A stretch of 64,000 bases of DNA from Cynocephalus volans (taxonomy: Eukaryota > Chordata > Mammalia > Dermoptera > Cynocephalidae): NCBI RefSeq assembly GCF_027409185.1, contig NC_084467.1, forward strand, positions 87,676,501 through 87,740,500, read 5' to 3'. The translations under genes and the position numbers were made by a program. Under the pieces are notes generated by a model, which made no database searches, had not been told where the DNA came from, and was given only the letters and a program-made list of their open reading frames with translations. Below are positions 31,300-44,105 of the stretch, piece after piece (position 1 is the stretch's first letter; every line of letters starts with the position of its first letter).

Positions 31300-31765
31300 A
31301 CTCCAGTTTTTTGAACTCCTTCATAGGAAATCATTCTCCACTTGCTTCCATAATAAAGTATAAAGTATAAATCTCCCATCATAAAATTTAAGGTCTTACA
31401 ATGCGACTTTTACCTGGTTTTATGTACAAATAAAGTGCACAATACAAACTGCTATAAATATATTTAATCTCTTTCCCACTAGATTCTTTTCCACATCCTA
31501 TATTCCAACTCCAAATTACTATTTCCTGAAGAAATTATGTCTCTATCTGAAATATTCTTCCTCTCTTCTTTATCTGACCGATATTTTCTCTTTTATAAAG
31601 CCTTCATGCCATCATTTATCTCTACCCACACCTCACCATCCATCTATCCCCCTCAATCATTCTTCAACCATTCACTTATTATTTAGCTTTTTATCCTCAG
31701 GGGACAACACAATGCCTGGCACATCGTGCACATCATGGTACTTGTTAGAGAACTGGATTGAGGAG
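31300..31765 (+). repeat. L2 3' region
   Basis: The C/T-rich stretch with 'ttctcttttataaagccttc' and 'ctcaatcattcttcaaccat', then 'caacacaatgcctggcacat' and 'gtacttgttagagaactgga', follows the end of L2 ORF2 and its 3' end (ccttccctgaccacc, gtgcctggcacatagtagg). Strongly diverged. The 5' limit is approximate. Confidence 0.55.
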
Positions 31766-34449
31766 GAGAGAAAGCAAGGCTAAAGCCACCCGTTTTCAAA
31801 ACTCCGGAAACCTGCCCTGGTTTCTTCAGAATGTAATCATTACAATTGAGTACCATGTACAATGTTTGGCAAAGTGCTTAAGTTTCTAAGAAGTAGGGCA
31901 CTTACTTTTAAGATATAAAAAATTGCCCGTGAATCTCCTAGGAAACCCTGTGTGTGTGTTTCTCAGGGATGTTCCTAAGCTGGGCATTGTGGAGGCTCCA
32001 GCATTCTCTGCAGGGGGCCCTCCTCGCAGCCACCATGGCCTGGTCTATCCAAAGCTCCCGAACACACACATCTGGGTCCACATTCCCTCTGTATCCTTTC
32101 CATCTCTTTTAGTGACTTTCCTTCTCCTTATCATCAAAAATTCCAATTCCCAGGTTCTCAGCTATTTTGAATGATATTAATACCTTGGTGACTAACACAG
32201 CTTCCAGTTTTTTAACTCGTTGCATCCCTGTCACGTTATTTCAGCCATTGAGTATTTTGAGGTAATTCCAGCCAGGAATTTTACCTCATCCTTCAAATTA
32301 TTGCTACCAGACACAGTGCCAATGAGGAGAACAGAGGTTTTACAAAACTCTGAAACCAACTTTGTATAAACTTGACTTAGTTTTTGAAAATTAAACTTCC
32401 ATTTTAAAAGAAATAAATTTATATTCGTTATATAATTGAAATGAATAGTTCTTAGAGCAAAGATACCACTGTCAAGATACGTGTACATGAATCTACTAAA
32501 TACTTCTATTTATTTAATTTTCTGTATGGTAAAATTTTCTAACAAGATTTTGACAGACTTTTCTAAATAAATTTGTCTACCAGAATTTTTCCCACATCTT
32601 TCATTAGCTAGTTCCTTTTTTTATTAATAATTCACTCTTTGACCGAAATTGATCTACACAGGAGTAGGGTGCTCTTTCCCTGGCTGGTTTTAATCATCGT
32701 TTCACATTGATCCCCTATTTTACTGAACCCTCCCCTTTACACCACTTAGAGAACAGAAATATAATCTAATTTTAAAATCTATGCCTTAATTTTCTCTTTC
32801 CTTATACATATATATATGATATCAAGTCTGATCATATAAACGCATTTTCCATCTGCAGCCTGAACAAATTTCACAGGCTCCTCCCCAAGCCCCTCTTCTT
32901 AACAGAGAACTTCCAGCCCCAGGAAAATCCATGCTCCCGAACACCCACCCACCCAAGGCCTCTAACCCCCAGGTCACCAGCGCCTCTGAGGTGATCTCTG
33001 CTGTGATGGGAACAAAGTGTCTCTCCTCCCTGAGTTCATCTCTAAGGGTGAGACTCCTCAGAGGTGTTTTTCAGACTCTTCATTCTTTTGGTGAAATACA
33101 TTGTTTTATTTTCATTCATTCTCTTTCCCTGTCAAAGGACAAACACCAAACTTTAATGTTCAGAATCGTTTTTCCTCTTTAATGTCTAAGGCTTTATGGC
33201 TCAGCCAAGCATTGGGTCGGGCTCTCTTTGCTTTTGAATGAATTTTCCACCCAGACATGCCTGGCCTGTACAAGCAGTTCTGTCAACTGCCCCACCATCT
33301 CCTCAGACACAGCCAGCATGCCTGAACCCGGGAAAGGGACAAAGCCTAGGCTCAAAGTGATGCCCCACTACATATAAAGACAAATTAAGTTAAAGAACAA
33401 GAAAAAAATGGTTGCATTAAACCCTCTTGTGGATTTTTTCGTTTAAAAAGAGAACATCCGAAAATGATAATTTTCCTAAAGAAACGAATGCCTAAAAGCA
33501 AAACTTTTGACAGCAGATGATCTATCAGATTACACTGTGAACAGGACCACAGATGTAGCCTCCTCAAAAAATCCAACACTTACTTTACTCACATACAGGA
33601 ATACTCTCAATAAGCATTACAGGCCTATCAGATAGGTTCCAGCCCTGGTCCTAAGTACCCAGGCAATAGTACCCTTTCCTGTGCCTGGTACACTCAAACA
33701 TCTGCACTCAGGAGCTGGCCAGCTGCCACACATGGACAAAAGCTTCATGTAGGTTTACTGCATTAATTTTAGGATCCAAAAACAACCTAACATTTAAGTT
33801 TTTAATTACTCTAACAATCAACCCACTGTTTTTCTGTATCACCACCAGTTTCTTTCATTTCTAAGCTTTCTTTTTGAAATAAACATCATTTCCTACTTGA
33901 CTGCTTTTGCTTTCTATCTGTGGAGATTTGTGAAAATCTTTCCTCTAGATTTATTTTATTTTTAAAGCATTCTAAGACTGCTTTTTTTCTATTTTGAGAA
34001 GACTTCTTTTTCAGAGTATGATATGTGTTTGATCATGTAGTTGTTAGATTGAGCATTTGCTCAATGCGGGGAAAAGAGAAGTGGGGACACTGAGATTTAT
34101 AGATTATTTTACTGGGCTCTTAAAAAGGCACACAGACTGGGTATGAACCCAGATCTAACAAATACTAGATCCCATTCCCTTTCCACATACCAAAGTCTTC
34201 CATGAGTCAGAAAGAGGTTTCCATAGATAGTTCTCTCCATGCCAGGCAGGGACCTGCTTTTAAGTATAGCAATCCATTTCCCAGCTTGCCTTTTAATGGA
34301 TGTTTTTCTGTTCACCATGTTAGAAGAGTATTTCTGCCCTGTATTTGTCTATAAATAGATGTCTCCATTATTTTGTCTCATTTATGTACTTTTTGTATCT
34401 CAGAGGTATATAGTTCTAGAACCAATTCATATATTCTTATAAAGTACTA
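31766..34449. other. No gene; mostly unique sequence
   Basis: There is a somewhat GC-richer patch at 31960-32060 and another at 32860-33060, both with short open frames lacking recognisable motifs. No splice-bounded coding exon could be supported. No repeat of note apart from short AT runs (for example 32806-32820). Confidence 0.45.
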
Positions 34450-35010
34450 GTGTAAATGTACTCTCTCTCTTTCTACTGGAGACTACTCATTTGGATACAA
34501 TACTTGGGAATATTTAGCCAAATTACGGTTATTATTGAGACATGTAATCAGATTGATCAATGGATGAATGGATTTAAAAAGATTGTGGTATATAAACACA
34601 TTGGAATACTCCTCAGCTATAAAAAAAAAAAAAAAGATATTCTATCATTTGCAGCACATGGATGGAACTGGAAGCCATCATGTTAAGTGGAGTAAGTCAG
34701 GCACAAAAGACTAATATTTCATGGTATCACTCATACATGAAATCTAAAAAAACAAAACAAAACAAAAAAACAGTGATTCTCATAGAAGTAGAGAGTACAA
34801 TCATGGTTACCAGAGGCTGGGGAGATGCGGGGGGAAGGGCAGGGAAGGAGGAAAAGTGGTGGACTAATGGGTACAAAACTATTCTATCTACCCTAAGTGA
34901 ATCATTGTGCAGTGTATGCATGTATTGAAACAACACACAGTATCTCACAAATATAGTAAATGTTAAAAATATTTTTAATAAAATGTTTTTAAAAATAAAA
35001 ATAAGTAAAT
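34450..35010 (+). mobile_element. L1 (L1MA-like) 3' end
   Basis: ORF2 C-terminal phrases 'ttggaatactcctcagctat', 'gcacatggatggaactggaa' and 'catgttaagtggagtaagtc' are followed by a 3' UTR with 'catggttaccagaggctggg', 'aatgggtacaaaactattct' and the end 'aataaaatgtttttaaaaat'. The 3' UTR differs from the younger L1 copies and resembles L1MA-type ends. It is 5'-truncated. A 17-base A run interrupts it at 34621-34636. Confidence 0.85.
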
Positions 35011-37509
35011 AAAAGAAATCAGGCTGAAAGATTTAAAGCTGCAATCTCAAAAGACCTTGCTTCTGATGATACAATTGTTACTTCCTTCAAGTAGTTGAAA
35101 AAGTTTCCTGATATAAGACAATTTTGGTAAGCTGATCGAGAAAGCAGTGAGCTTTAAAGTCTATAACAGTTTTATAAGCTGCAACGAAGTGAAAAATTAA
35201 TGTTAATATAAATTGGCACACACCAGTCAGACATATTAGGTGAAGGCACATAGAGTCAAATATCTATATAGAATAGGCTTGGAATTCAGAGTGCTTAACT
35301 TTTCTCTGTAAACTCTCCTGAATTTTGACTTGTGCAGGCAGCACAAATTCTAAAAGAATTCTAAAGAATTCTACAAAGAAATACTCAACCAGTGAGATCA
35401 GCTTGGTTAAGTATTTGTGAAAAAAAATGGAATGTGTATATAAGAATATAAATCACTGGGTCAACACTGCCTAGAGAAAACACAGCGGCTATGTACAAAC
35501 GCAACTGGATGATTTCTACAATAATCTGCAACATGTTACCTTGCTACAAGAGACTACAATAGCTTCTTGCGTATAAAGGGCAAAGTGGCCAATTTCTTGA
35601 TTTGGGAAAAATTCACGTCACCTGTTTTGGGTTGATCCTCATTTATACAATTGAGTTCTATGAGCAAATGAAGTGATTTTTTAATTATTTTTAAATATTT
35701 TCTCTTTTCCTTATGTTGGAAGATCTGTGGATGTGTGGCACATCAACCTGCCTACCCATTCTCAGTAAAAACACTCCCCAGTTTTCTCAAAGGCCGTCTC
35801 CTTTGGAAAATGTTCTATCGTCTTCACAACACAAAGTACCACCTCCTGCTCCTAGTGCTATACTCATTAGCAACATCCTTCACTTGCCACTTATTATAAA
35901 TTATATTATTATTTATCTTTCACAACTGATTATTTGTATCTTACATGTATGCAATTTGTAGACCGATAATGGAATGTACAGTCCTGGAAACAGAGGCTGA
36001 CTATCCATCTCTACAGTTTCCTCAGAGTGCAGTGTGCTGCTGTCCACGAAGCAGGTGCTCCCTGCAGAGCTGTTGATTCACCTAGCTCTGGTTTTTTAAA
36101 TTTCAGCCAACCAGGGTTATCTTCTTCAATAAACACACAATATTTTAGCTAAAATATTCTACTAATATGGAAAGTAGAATCAGATCTAATTATTCTTTTT
36201 TGTCCATATATAGATATCTTTATTGCAACTGATATGGATATATATCTGGTGCTGAGACAGTCATTAATAAAAATTACATAAAATCTAAATGTAATAGGCA
36301 AGATTTATAGAATTAAAATTCCAGAATAGGCCTTGAGAGATTATCAAGTTATCATTCTGCTTCAGCATTAAATGATCTTTTAACCATTTGTTTCAAAACA
36401 TAACTTAAATGCTATAATGTCGAAAATTATTTTTATCTTATCTTTGATGTATTATGTGTTTTATTCATTAAAAACTCTGGTATATTATTTCAATTGAAAT
36501 GTTTTGGTACATATTTACTACTGACAGTTGTCAGATGACAATGCAGTATAAATCTTTTTAATGCTTTCAGTCTTCCAGGAGTTGGTTCATTTGCTGCTTT
36601 GGCAGATCTAACAAATGTTTTCTAAATTCATTATTCCATTTCCTTTTCAATGATCTAATGCCTTTTAGATTTTTGCATCTTGATATTTTGTTACAGAAAT
36701 TCAACTGACATTCAGCATGTACTCAATTCTAACCTTGAATAATCCATAAAACAAATATATGATGAGATCAACAAGAATCTCTGGACCTTACCATGAATTC
36801 TGATTTTCTTTGGAAGGCAGAGGAGAGGTATATATAGCACAGCAGTACAAAAAAATGATAAATTAACTGACAAGATAATTTTTCCATTTTTTAAATGTAT
36901 CAACCTTGAGCAACCTAAGATTATAAACTTTGAATAAAAGCTGAAAGCTTTTCCCTACCTGTGTCCATTATAAACTCAGACCACATCCAGTCTGTGGAAC
37001 TGGACCCGTATATTAACTAACTCAAAGCCTAAACTCAGGAGGCCAATTCTAAAACTTGCATTGTGGCTCATAATAATGAGCAGGAAATCCGGCATGCAAC
37101 CTGGTGCCCAAACCCTGCTCGCCCCTGCCCCGCCCTAAATCTCTAATAATCATTAACCTTGGGTCCAGGTAGCTTTGCCAAGAGAGATTTATGAAACGTT
37201 AACCCCACAGGAATATTTTGAGAAGAGCCAGAATTGGGAAGACTTTTTCGTTTGTGAGAGAACCCAAAGGACAATCTGAGGAAGGATATATGATTTCACC
37301 ACTGAACCATCAAACCCTGGAGGAATTGAGACAAGTGGCAACTTTATCCAGGAAGAAATCTCAAGACAAAGTCCCAGTGAGGAGAGGAGTGTAGCATGGA
37401 AGAAAGGGAGCAGGAAGGAAGTGGGAAACAGGAGTCAGGAGGCAGAGACAGGGACAGGGGTCAATGTCAAATCTGAGTACTTCTGTAGGAGGTATGAGCA
37501 CAGGTGATC
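35011..37509. other. No gene; mostly unique sequence
   Basis: AT-rich with no supported gene. A possible L2 end lies at 35990-36070 ('gaagcaggtgctccctgcag'), which is too weak to score separately. A slightly GC-richer, purine-rich patch lies at 37370-37470. Confidence 0.45.
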
Positions 37510-37707
37510 ACATGTCACCCCTTTCTTTTTTTTTTTTTTTGACTGGTAAGGGGATCGCAACCCTCGGCTCGGTGTCGTCTGCACCACGCTCAGCCAGTGA
37601 GCGCACTGGCCATCCCTATATAGGATCCGAACCCACGGCCTCGGTTCCACCAGCACCACACTCTCCCGAGTGAGCCACAGGACCAGCCCCACATGTCACC
37701 ACTTTCT
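37510..37707 (-). mobile_element. Two-unit tRNA-derived SINE with 17-bp TSDs
   Basis: On the minus strand, unit one starts 'ggggctggtcctgtggctca' and has the B box (plus-strand 'ggatccgaacc', 37623-37633). A linker 'tatatagggatggccagtgc' follows, then unit two with its own B-box relic (plus-strand 'ggatcgcaacc', 37552-37562), and a poly(A) tail (T run 37527-37540). TSDs are 37510-37526 and 37691-37707 ('acatgtcacc' plus 'ctttct' with one mismatch). Both halves look derived from the same tRNA-Ile-like head, so this is a dimer. Confidence 0.93.
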
Positions 37708-37729
37708 AAAAGCTACCTCCCACCCCAAC

Positions 37730-37730
37730 A

Positions 37731-37770
<40 letters not shown>

Positions 37771-37800
37771 CTCTCTCTGTCTCTCTCTCTCTCTCTCGTG
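37730..37800. repeat. (CA)n(CT)n microsatellite
   Basis: Twelve or more CA repeats pass into CT repeats with a single TGT break. A purine/pyrimidine-biased tract of this kind is often length-variable. Confidence 0.95.
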
Positions 37801-38779
37801 AGATTACAAAGGAGAGTTGATTTCAGTTATCTGCACTGAGATGCTTGGCTGAGCAAAGGAGAGTGGCAGGAGAACAACCCTCACCCTGCCCAGTAGGGCA
37901 GGGAGCGGTGACGGAGACTGGAGACAGGGAGACGGGGACAAAGGAGGAGAGCTCTGGGAATGGGAGCTTGAAGCAGCACCAGAATGCCCATCAGCATCTT
38001 CTTATCTAGCATCTGTCTCCCTGACAGGCTGGAATTACCCCCGAGCTCAGTGCTTTTGCTTAGTGGTTGCTCAGCACGGCTACGTGAGGGAAAGCTGTTC
38101 TGCAGGTGAAGACGTCTGCTTGAGGGGCTACTAGTCCCCTTCCCGAAGAGATTTCTATTTCTAAAGTCTTACGCAGACACAAATCATTTTCTTTTAGATA
38201 AAACTGCCAAAGATTGATTAGTATGACTACTTTTTATAACATAAAAGCTGGAATTAAGATATCCCCAACTGAACTGAATGAGTACATTTTTATGTTTCAG
38301 CATCATTCTAGCTGAAGAAAAAAAAATTATAGGTGAATTAAGTTCAATAATAACCCCAAAAATGCAGATTTTAATGCAATTAAGGGAAAACTTTGTTAGA
38401 GAGTGGATCAAAACCAGAATAGATTGGCTTTAGTGAGACTGAGGTCATCACTGCTTAACTTGTTCAAGCACAATCTGGGCCTTAATAAATGGTTAGAGAA
38501 GATTCATAAATCTGGCAGTTCAGTGAAATCAAATGTATGTGGGGGAGGGGGGTTGGGTGTGTGTGCAGAGAAATAAAATAAATACGGCAAAATGTTAGCA
38601 ATTATTGAATCTAGACGGAAAATATATGGATGTTCATTACGCTTTCACCTTTTCTTAATGCTTGATGATCTTTATAATAAAATATGAAGAAAAAACCTTA
38701 TGCAAACTTATGTCTATAACCTGAACATCTACGAAATTATTATACTATAATCTGAGTGTTGTTTTGTGACTCTTTTTGA
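37801..38779. other. No gene seen
   Basis: Unique-looking sequence with a purine-rich stretch at 37850-37970 and a G-run patch at 38541-38556. Confidence 0.45.
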
Positions 38780-39700
38780 CCAAATACATCACGGGTACTT
38801 CTCCATATTAATAAATTTATGTTTACATTATCATTTGTAATGGTAGTCTATTGCATGGTTTTGCTTTTATTTTTTTAAAAACTAATCCTCAAATATAGAT
38901 ATTTAGATTGTTTTCATTTTTGTTATATTAAATAAAGCAGCAATGAATATCTTACATGTACATCTTGGCTTCTGTGTGACTATTTCCTTAGATAATCCCT
39001 AAAAGAAGAAACACAGGGGAAAAGAGTGCACATATTTTACATTTTGAGACAATACTTGCAAGCTTTTCCTTCCTACAATTTGTACCACTGCGTATTACCT
39101 CCCACAGTGTATGGGAGGGCCCAGCTCCTCAGTCTTACTGAATATTGGTTATTACCAATTTTTTAAAAATATTTTCCATTGCTAGGACAGTAAGTATTCT
39201 TTTCATTTCCACTTATTTCACCATTGATGAGTTTAAGATTCTTTCATATATTTGTTGGCCATTTGTAATTTTTCTTCTGTTTTTCTCCTGACGTGTTTAC
39301 TATCTCCCTATTGATTTTATGTATACCTTTTATAATGCCCCTTTCATAATGAAGTCGTGTACTTTTTGCCTTTCAGCTTTGCTTATAGTGCTTTCTAACA
39401 TGGAGGATTTTTTTCACTTTTATGTAACCAATCGCTGAATCTTTCTTTGGATTTTTGCTTTAGATGTCATTTTTAGAAAGTATTTCTTTATTCCTAGATT
39501 ATGAAATTCTTGCTTAAATTTTCTTCTACTAGCATTATGCCTTATTTTTTTACATTTAAAATATAATCTATTGGAATTTAACTTGACATGAATAACCTTT
39601 TGCTTTATTCTCGTTTTCCCCAGACCTGGTGCAACAAGTATTTTTCTTTCACGGCTGCATGTCTTTCCTAAGTATCACTTACAACACTGTTGGGATTTAT
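38780..39700 (-). mobile_element. Ancient L1M, ORF2 3' half, minus strand
   Basis: The plus strand shows the antisense of L1 ORF2 in order: 'ttgtaatggtagtctattgc', 'atatttagattgttttcatt', 'taaataaagcagcaatgaat', 'cctcccacagtgtatgggag', 'atttgttggccatttgtaat', and 'attggaatttaacttgacat' near 39570. Divergence is high and frames are lost. Confidence 0.75.
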
Positions 39701-42224
39701 TAACTCAGCATCCTGACCAAGTTTACATAAAGCTCTACTCCTAAATTTCTGGACATTCTGAATTCAAAAAGTATTACTGGCACAAATATTCATACAGTGA
39801 TATTTCAAGACATTCATACAAGTTTCTGAAGTTCTGAAAAATCATTTTAAAACTGCCCAAGTCCCACTAAAGTATCAGCTTTTCTGCTACCACACTGGCA
39901 TGAAATGGTCCAAGCGTCTCTGCTCTTTTAATAAGTGACTTGAGTAAAAGGGTAACATTTCCTGCAGTCGGAGTCTGTCAAAGTCCCTTCTCACAAAAAG
40001 GCCTGGATTTTCTTCCATGCTGCTATCACTTTATCTGCTCAACACAGATAACAAGTCAAAGTTTAAGATTTTCTTTACAATGACTTTTCAGGTGTCCTCT
40101 GATCATAGACTTGACATTAGAAAGACAGAACTCTGAAGCCAATGGTAAAGAAAAGGAATCTGTCCCACTGTATTGTCAAAAATTGATCCCCCTTGTTCAC
40201 TCAGCTTTATCCATAGAGATTTCCGCATCACTCTACGATAGCTGAGAGTCTGGAGTCTCTGTGTGTTTTTGGCAGAACTGAGGTAAGAGAGGCATCTTCC
40301 TATTCCTACAAAATAAAGTTTAAGGCTCTTCCCATTTTTTCATAGAAGTCTAGGAAAATGAACTTTAATAAAGTTCTATGAAAAGTAGATTTCCATAAAC
40401 CAGGCAGAATGAACTTATGTGTTTGCTATTTCCAAATCACAGTGGCTACATTTTCTCTGTCAACAGGAAGCCAGTCATCTCAATGTTTTCACATCAATGA
40501 ATTTGTTTTCTTTTTAACAGGCTACTTTAAGCCGAAGGTGCAAAATCTTCCTGTGAGTGTTAATCACAATTTTATTTTATCTCTTCCAAGCAGGTCATAA
40601 CCTGTCCCTCCATCATCACCATTCTTTTCATTATCCACCAATTCCCCCAGGGAACAGGCATTGTTCTTGCATTTATTAGTCTTTTGTTGTATTTTTGTTG
40701 CATATCCCAGTCACTAGAATAAGGATGAAGTCATCTAGTTAAACAGGTTTATTTCTTCCCAATCAAGAAAAACCAGGTAAACCCCTTCCAAAAAATAGCC
40801 GCTGTGAGCTGTAGTCATTTAGAGATCTATTTCTAATTATACGAACTATGAAACAGAGCCAGAAGGCACCAGAAATGTTGCCATATTCCACTCACATGTT
40901 CAATGATGTAAGCAAGTATAAAGGCTGTGAAACTTAAGTGCTTAACTTCTATAATCCAGTTGCATTCGTGGAGTTCACCTTTTGAACTAGGGTCTGCTGA
41001 GGATAGGAAAGTTAGCATAAAATAAGATATCTTGTGACATATTTTTTTGAAGTGTAAGCTATATGTCAGTCTAGTACTCTCTGTACACCTGAACTGTTTT
41101 TCTCGCTTTGGTCTCTGCCTAACAGTGTCAGTCCAGATCATAATGAAAGATTGGCAGTGATACAGAAGATAGTTGGGAGGTACCATAGCTCTTGAAAGCT
41201 ATGATTTAGCCATGTGGAATCCACCCTGTCTCAGAGAGGGAGTTTGCAAGCTTTGGCATGTCTCCCTGTGCTGCTCTGCCAGCCTCCACACATTATGTTT
41301 TGAAAGCACTTCCTCCAACTGCCGCTGAATTGGCAGGGTGGGCCTCCTGCAGATCAGTTTTTCCATTCTCTCAGTTTTGCTTAAGCACAGTGTTCTGTTG
41401 TCTGTCAACCTTCTATTCTAGACCAGGCCCTGCCTTTGGCCTGCTGAGAAATCTGGGAGCTGTTGGAAAAGAGAGGGCCCTGTTAATGGTGTGTACCATA
41501 CAGCCAGGTCTCCGAGCCCTCCCCTCTGCTCCAGCTACCTCCCACTCGCTTGGGGCTAGCAGAAGCCAGGAGCAGAGCAGAAGACATGTGATAATTTGGT
41601 TTGTTTAAAACAGATTCTTTTGTGATATGTGCACTGGATGCCTCACATATCCTGCATACATGTGATCTGTAGCCAGAATCCCTTTTGGCCCTCCTGAAGC
41701 CAAGGGATCATCTCTTTGGACCCAGCCCAGAGCTATCAGTGACATGTCATGAGCTTCCCTTTTGATCCATGGAGGAATATTATTTTAATCACCCTCCAAA
41801 TAAAAGGTGAAATCAACCATTGTTTCTTGAGCACCATCTCTTTGTCCAGAACCATCTAGAATACTCAAGATTGTACAGATGTGGTATAAGGCATAATCCC
41901 TCTCCTCAAGGTACTTAAAATTCTATTAAGGAGACAAGATCTTACCCAGAGCCATGTGAGAAAAATAAGTGGTTATAAATTAAATATGATGGTATAGGTC
42001 TTAGAAATGTGAGCAATAGGAACTTTAAGAAAGAAAACATATGAGCTAGATGGAAGTGTGAGAGAATACTTCATGAGCGAGATTGAGCTTAAAGGATGAA
42101 TTTATAGTATTTTGCTTTGTAGAAAAGTCAGAAAGTAGGAAAATCAAATGCATTATAATGAAAGGCTTTGATGTTTTCAAAGGACAATTGAACAGGAAGT
42201 ATCTTTTGCCAAAAAATATATTTA
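39701..42224. other. No gene; L2 relic near 41815-41960
   Basis: Mostly unique sequence. At 41815-41960 'ccattgtttcttgagcacca' and 'cctctcctcaaggtacttaa' resemble the reverse complement of an L2 3' end. The GC-richer stretch at 41210-41590 has open frames on both strands without recognisable domains. Confidence 0.45.
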
Positions 42225-42475
42225 TAATGATAACAGTAAGAGTTACCACTTAATGAGAGCTTACTATATATGCCAAGTACACAGTATAATGCCAAATATG
42301 ACATAACATATAATAGCATTTAATCTACATAGTGAACCCAGGTATTATTAGCCTCATGTGAAAGATAATAAAACTAAAGTTTAAAGTGGCTAAGTAGATT
42401 CTCAACATCACAGTAAGCAGCAGTACTAAGATTCAAACATAGGTCTACTGGACCCCCCAACCACGACCTTGACCA
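42225..42475 (-). repeat. MIR, nearly complete
   Basis: The plus strand follows the complement of MIR: 'taagagttaccacttaatga', 'gagcttactatatatgccaa', 'gcatttaatctacatagtga', 'aggtattattagcctcatgt', 'taagtagattctcaacatca' and 'aagattcaaacataggtcta'. Confidence 0.75.
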
Positions 42476-43540
42476 GTTTTGCCAATACCTCGTGCTGTAT
42501 TAATATTGCCAACAAAAAGGACAATGCTTGAATACTAGTTGATCAAAATAGTCCCAGCCAGAGCCCATGTTGCTCAAGGTACCTAAAACCTCTGTCTTCA
42601 AATGATATTAGTTCAGAGAACTATGATAGCAAAGACTACCTGAAGAGCACACCAGGCTCATTTGGTCATGTGATTTTCTTAGAGAACAGACTATAGTGCC
42701 CTGCGGGGAAAGAATGTGGAAGCTCAAGCCTGAAGGGTGCTAGTGCTGCTCACCATAGTCCAAAGTAGCCCCAAAATTTACAAACAAGCTTTAGGCGATT
42801 AGAAATCAAAAAATCCCTTAAGTTATATAGTGACAGCACTCAGTTAAGTCCCCATCAGGATCTTACAGATTCCCTAGCTTGCCTTACAGCAGACATAAAT
42901 ACCTCAAGCCCACCTACTTGTGACTAGGTCCAATCTAGACCTCTAAAACTTCTCAACTATGAGGCAGAGTCCCTGGGTCACCCACCACCTAGGCCAGCTT
43001 TGACATAAACCTCAACAAAGCCCACCATGGATCCATGTGATTTTCTTAAAGCCCAAGTCATAGTAATTTATTCAACAAATATTTATTCTGTGCCCATTAC
43101 GTACTAGTCCTTGTTCTGTCATACGAGGTATCAGGGAACGATTCTTTCTTCTTTTTCCCCCTTTTGTCCTTCCTCATCCTCATCCCTATTTGAAAATAGG
43201 ATATGTTGCCTAACCTAATAACATATTAAAGCTATGCTATGAGAGGTGACCAATATTACTAAGGGAGGATCACTGGCTTGCGGGTGTTGTAATCTAATGA
43301 CTATAAGTCTATTTCTCAGTTTTCGAGGAAAGAACCAAAAATGGATCCCACTGGCCTTGGATATATCTTAGTGGTAGCCGGATGGAACCATGGAGAATGG
43401 CTGGGCATGCTTAGCTTCTCAGGTTTTCCCTACAAACTCTGACTTCTCCACTGTGAAAGTGCTTTAAGAGGAACAGTTAGTGACTCTTTTCTTAACCTCC
43501 ACCTTCCCCTGTTTGATATTTAATCGCCAGCTTCTCCCAC
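42476..43540. other. No gene; L2 relic at 43055-43150
   Basis: At 43055-43150 'ttcaacaaatatttattctg' followed by 'tgcccattacgtactagtcc' matches the minus-strand L2 3' end. Elsewhere nothing is recognised. Confidence 0.5.
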
Positions 43541-43640
43541 AGTTTTTTAAGGTCTGATTCCTATAATAAATCCCTCATTCTGTAACACTCATAGTAATCT
43601 GCTTCTCTGGCTGGACACTGACTAATAAGGTTCCATATGG
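43541..43640. repeat. Possible LTR/interspersed repeat end
   Basis: 'gattcctataataaatccct' followed by 'ctgcttctctggctggacac' and 'tgactaataagg' resembles the common mammalian repeat end 'ctgtttctctggagaaccct' / 'gactaatac'. Only the end is recognisable. Family not assigned. Confidence 0.4.
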
Positions 43641-43979
43641 GAAATTCATGGAAACATCTGGATCAGAGGTATTAGCAAATCCAGTTCCTGCCTCAGACAA
43701 TGTGAACTCTGGGGCACAAAAGGGCTTTTCACGCAATTGTATACATCTATCTGTATCATATAAGGACCCAAGTCAAGCATTAGAGTATCTGCTGTTTGTC
43801 TCAGTCTTGAAGATAAGCCATGGGAGGAAAAGTATTCAAGCACATAGGTTGGAAATAAGGACGTATTAAAACTGTGTTTCTCATGTATTCTTACCCTCCT
43901 GAAGCTAAGAACTTATATTAACATCACAGAATGGGGAAATAATGGAGACTTGCATGTGCGTTTCCTTTTTTTTTTCCTA

Positions 43980-44105
43980 ATGATAATTTAATTCCACAGA
44001 TATTTATTAAGAGCTTCTTTCACCCACCTGTGGCTAAAATCTGTCAAAGTCAGGCAAGGGGGATGGACAAGACATAATTCCTGCTAAGAACCTACAATCT
44101 AGTAA
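43980..44105 (-). repeat. L2 3' end relic
   Basis: 'attccacagatatttattaa', 'gagcttctttcacccacctg', 'ggacaagacataattcctgc' and 'aagaacctacaatctagta' follow the minus-strand L2 3' end. Confidence 0.6.

Noticed and set aside
37730-37800. Repeat array that might be CRISPR-like
   Set aside because: It is a CA/CT microsatellite. No spaced direct repeats and no bacterial signals occur anywhere in the window.
41199-41608. Open frames of 69-116 codons on both strands in a GC-richer patch
   Set aside because: No recognisable domain, no splice-site support, and overlapping frames on both strands suggest composition and not coding.
42660-43070. A similar word, 'catgtgattttctta', at 42667 and 43033 suggesting LTR-like direct repeats
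   Set aside because: Similarity does not extend beyond about 20 bases and there are no LTR signals, so it is probably chance.
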